A stretch of 32,813 bases of DNA. It comes from MedAcidi-G1 sp002713545. GTDB lineage: Bacteria > Actinomycetota > Acidimicrobiia > Acidimicrobiales > MedAcidi-G1. Shown here piece by piece: positions 32,435 through 32,813 of the stretch. The stretch lies in contig CAXGYF010000019.1 in NCBI GenBank assembly GCA_964013895.1, positions 1 through 32,813 on the forward strand. Direction: 5' to 3'. A model generated the notes under the pieces. It ran no database searches. It saw only the letters and a program-made list of their open reading frames with translations, and had not been told where the DNA came from. A program made the translations under genes and the position numbers. Within the stretch, counting starts at the first letter, position 1; each line of letters starts with the position of its first letter.

Positions 32435-32813
32435 ATGCGCCGACAACTAACTCTCCTAATAGGGATTCTTGCATTAACTATTGCTTCAATAGCGGGAACA
32501 GTTCTTTGGAAGAATGAACCTTTACTAGGTCTTGACCTCCAAGGGGGAGTTTCCGTTCGACTTATTGCAACCCAACCTGCCGATGAATTACTGCTTGACC
32601 AGACTGTAGAAATTATTCGCAATCGCGTTGATGGTCTGGGAGTGGCAGAACCGGAGATATCTCGCATAGAAGGTGGCGTGATGGTGTCTTTGCCGGGAGT
32701 TAAGGACCAAGATAGAGCACTTGAATTAGTCGGCACAACAGCTGAAATGCGATTCCGCCCCGTTTGTAATGTACTTCTTTCTGCTGTTAATCAAAATGTA
32801 GGGAATGGTTATC
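32435..32813 (+). CDS. secD: Protein translocase subunit SecD, N-terminal part
   Basis: The reading frame from ATG 32435 stays open to the window end, giving 126 residues. The first span (LTLLIGILALTIASIAGTVLW) is followed by the SecD signature LLGLDLQGGVSVRL, then VEIIRNRVDGLGVAEPEI and VSLPGVKDQDRALELVGTTAEMRFRPV, all as in the first periplasmic-type domain of SecD. SecD with SecF uses the proton motive force to aid late steps of protein export. The rest of the gene and secF lie beyond the window. Confidence 0.95.
   Translation, partial: MRRQLTLLIGILALTIASIAGTVLWKNEPLLGLDLQGGVSVRLIATQPADELLLDQTVEIIRNRVDGLGVAEPEISRIEGGVMVSLPGVKDQDRALELVGTTAEMRFRPVCNVLLSAVNQNVGNGY

Noticed and set aside
1..32813. 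tRNA genes, CRISPR arrays, insertion sequences, prophage genes
   Set aside because: All gaps are short and none has a cloverleaf, direct-repeat array or terminal inverted repeats; no transposase or integrase is encoded.

Overview
The window looks like a stretch of a low-GC (about 40-43 % by eye) actinobacterial chromosome, most likely a marine Acidimicrobiia-type lineage. Reasons: coenzyme F420 genes (cofD, cofE); a phosphatidylinositol-mannoside block (pgsA-like, patA, pimA); an actinobacterial DUF5719 protein; the manB / Trm112-like / manA / sahH order; PdxS/PdxT followed by YebC and RuvCAB; frequent TTG and GTG starts; and first genes of operons that carry a TANNNT -10 box 6-8 nt before the start, as in leaderless transcripts. 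The class-level placement is inference. The DNA is almost fully coding. I see no tRNA, rRNA, CRISPR array, insertion sequence or phage gene, and no gene-free stretch above about 120 bases.

Layout. 1-281: 3' end of a sugar-nucleotide epimerase gene. 278-3816 (minus): cofE, cofD, gmd and rmd, i.e. two F420 steps plus the two enzymes that turn GDP-mannose into GDP-D-rhamnose. 3900-8464 (plus): a 1044-residue GT2-plus-membrane protein and a secreted DUF5719 protein. 8461-10790 (minus): membrane-anchored thioredoxin and FtsH. 10871-16991 (plus): CPBP-family membrane protease, a large polytopic membrane protein, a GtrA-GT2 fusion, phosphomannomutase and a Trm112-like protein. 17003-20673: manA, sahH, uridine kinase and an unrecognised two-helix membrane protein. 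20795-25404: phosphatidylinositol-phosphate-synthase-like protein, PatA, PimA, an M48-fold protein without zinc ligands, and a DUF3048 lipoprotein. 25468-32813: pdxS-pdxT, yebC, ruvC-ruvA-ruvB, queA-tgt, yajC and the start of secD.

How the genes fit together. ManA and ManB make mannose-1-phosphate, the precursor of GDP-mannose; Gmd and Rmd convert GDP-mannose to GDP-D-rhamnose; the polytopic glycosyltransferases and the GtrA-GT2 fusion could use these donors or lipid-linked sugars for an envelope glycan; PgsA/PatA/PimA make mannosylated phosphoinositides. The guanylyltransferase that would link ManB to Gmd is not in the window. The second half is housekeeping: PLP synthesis, Holliday-junction repair with a probable SOS box at the ruvC start, queuosine tRNA modification and Sec translocation.

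The points most worth a second look are a Tgt that has lost all three zinc cysteines but keeps its catalytic aspartates, an M48-type pseudo-protease, the SOS-like box lying on the ruvC start codon, a 26-nt near-perfect palindrome inside a membrane-protein gene, and an uncharacterised envelope-glycan neighbourhood.
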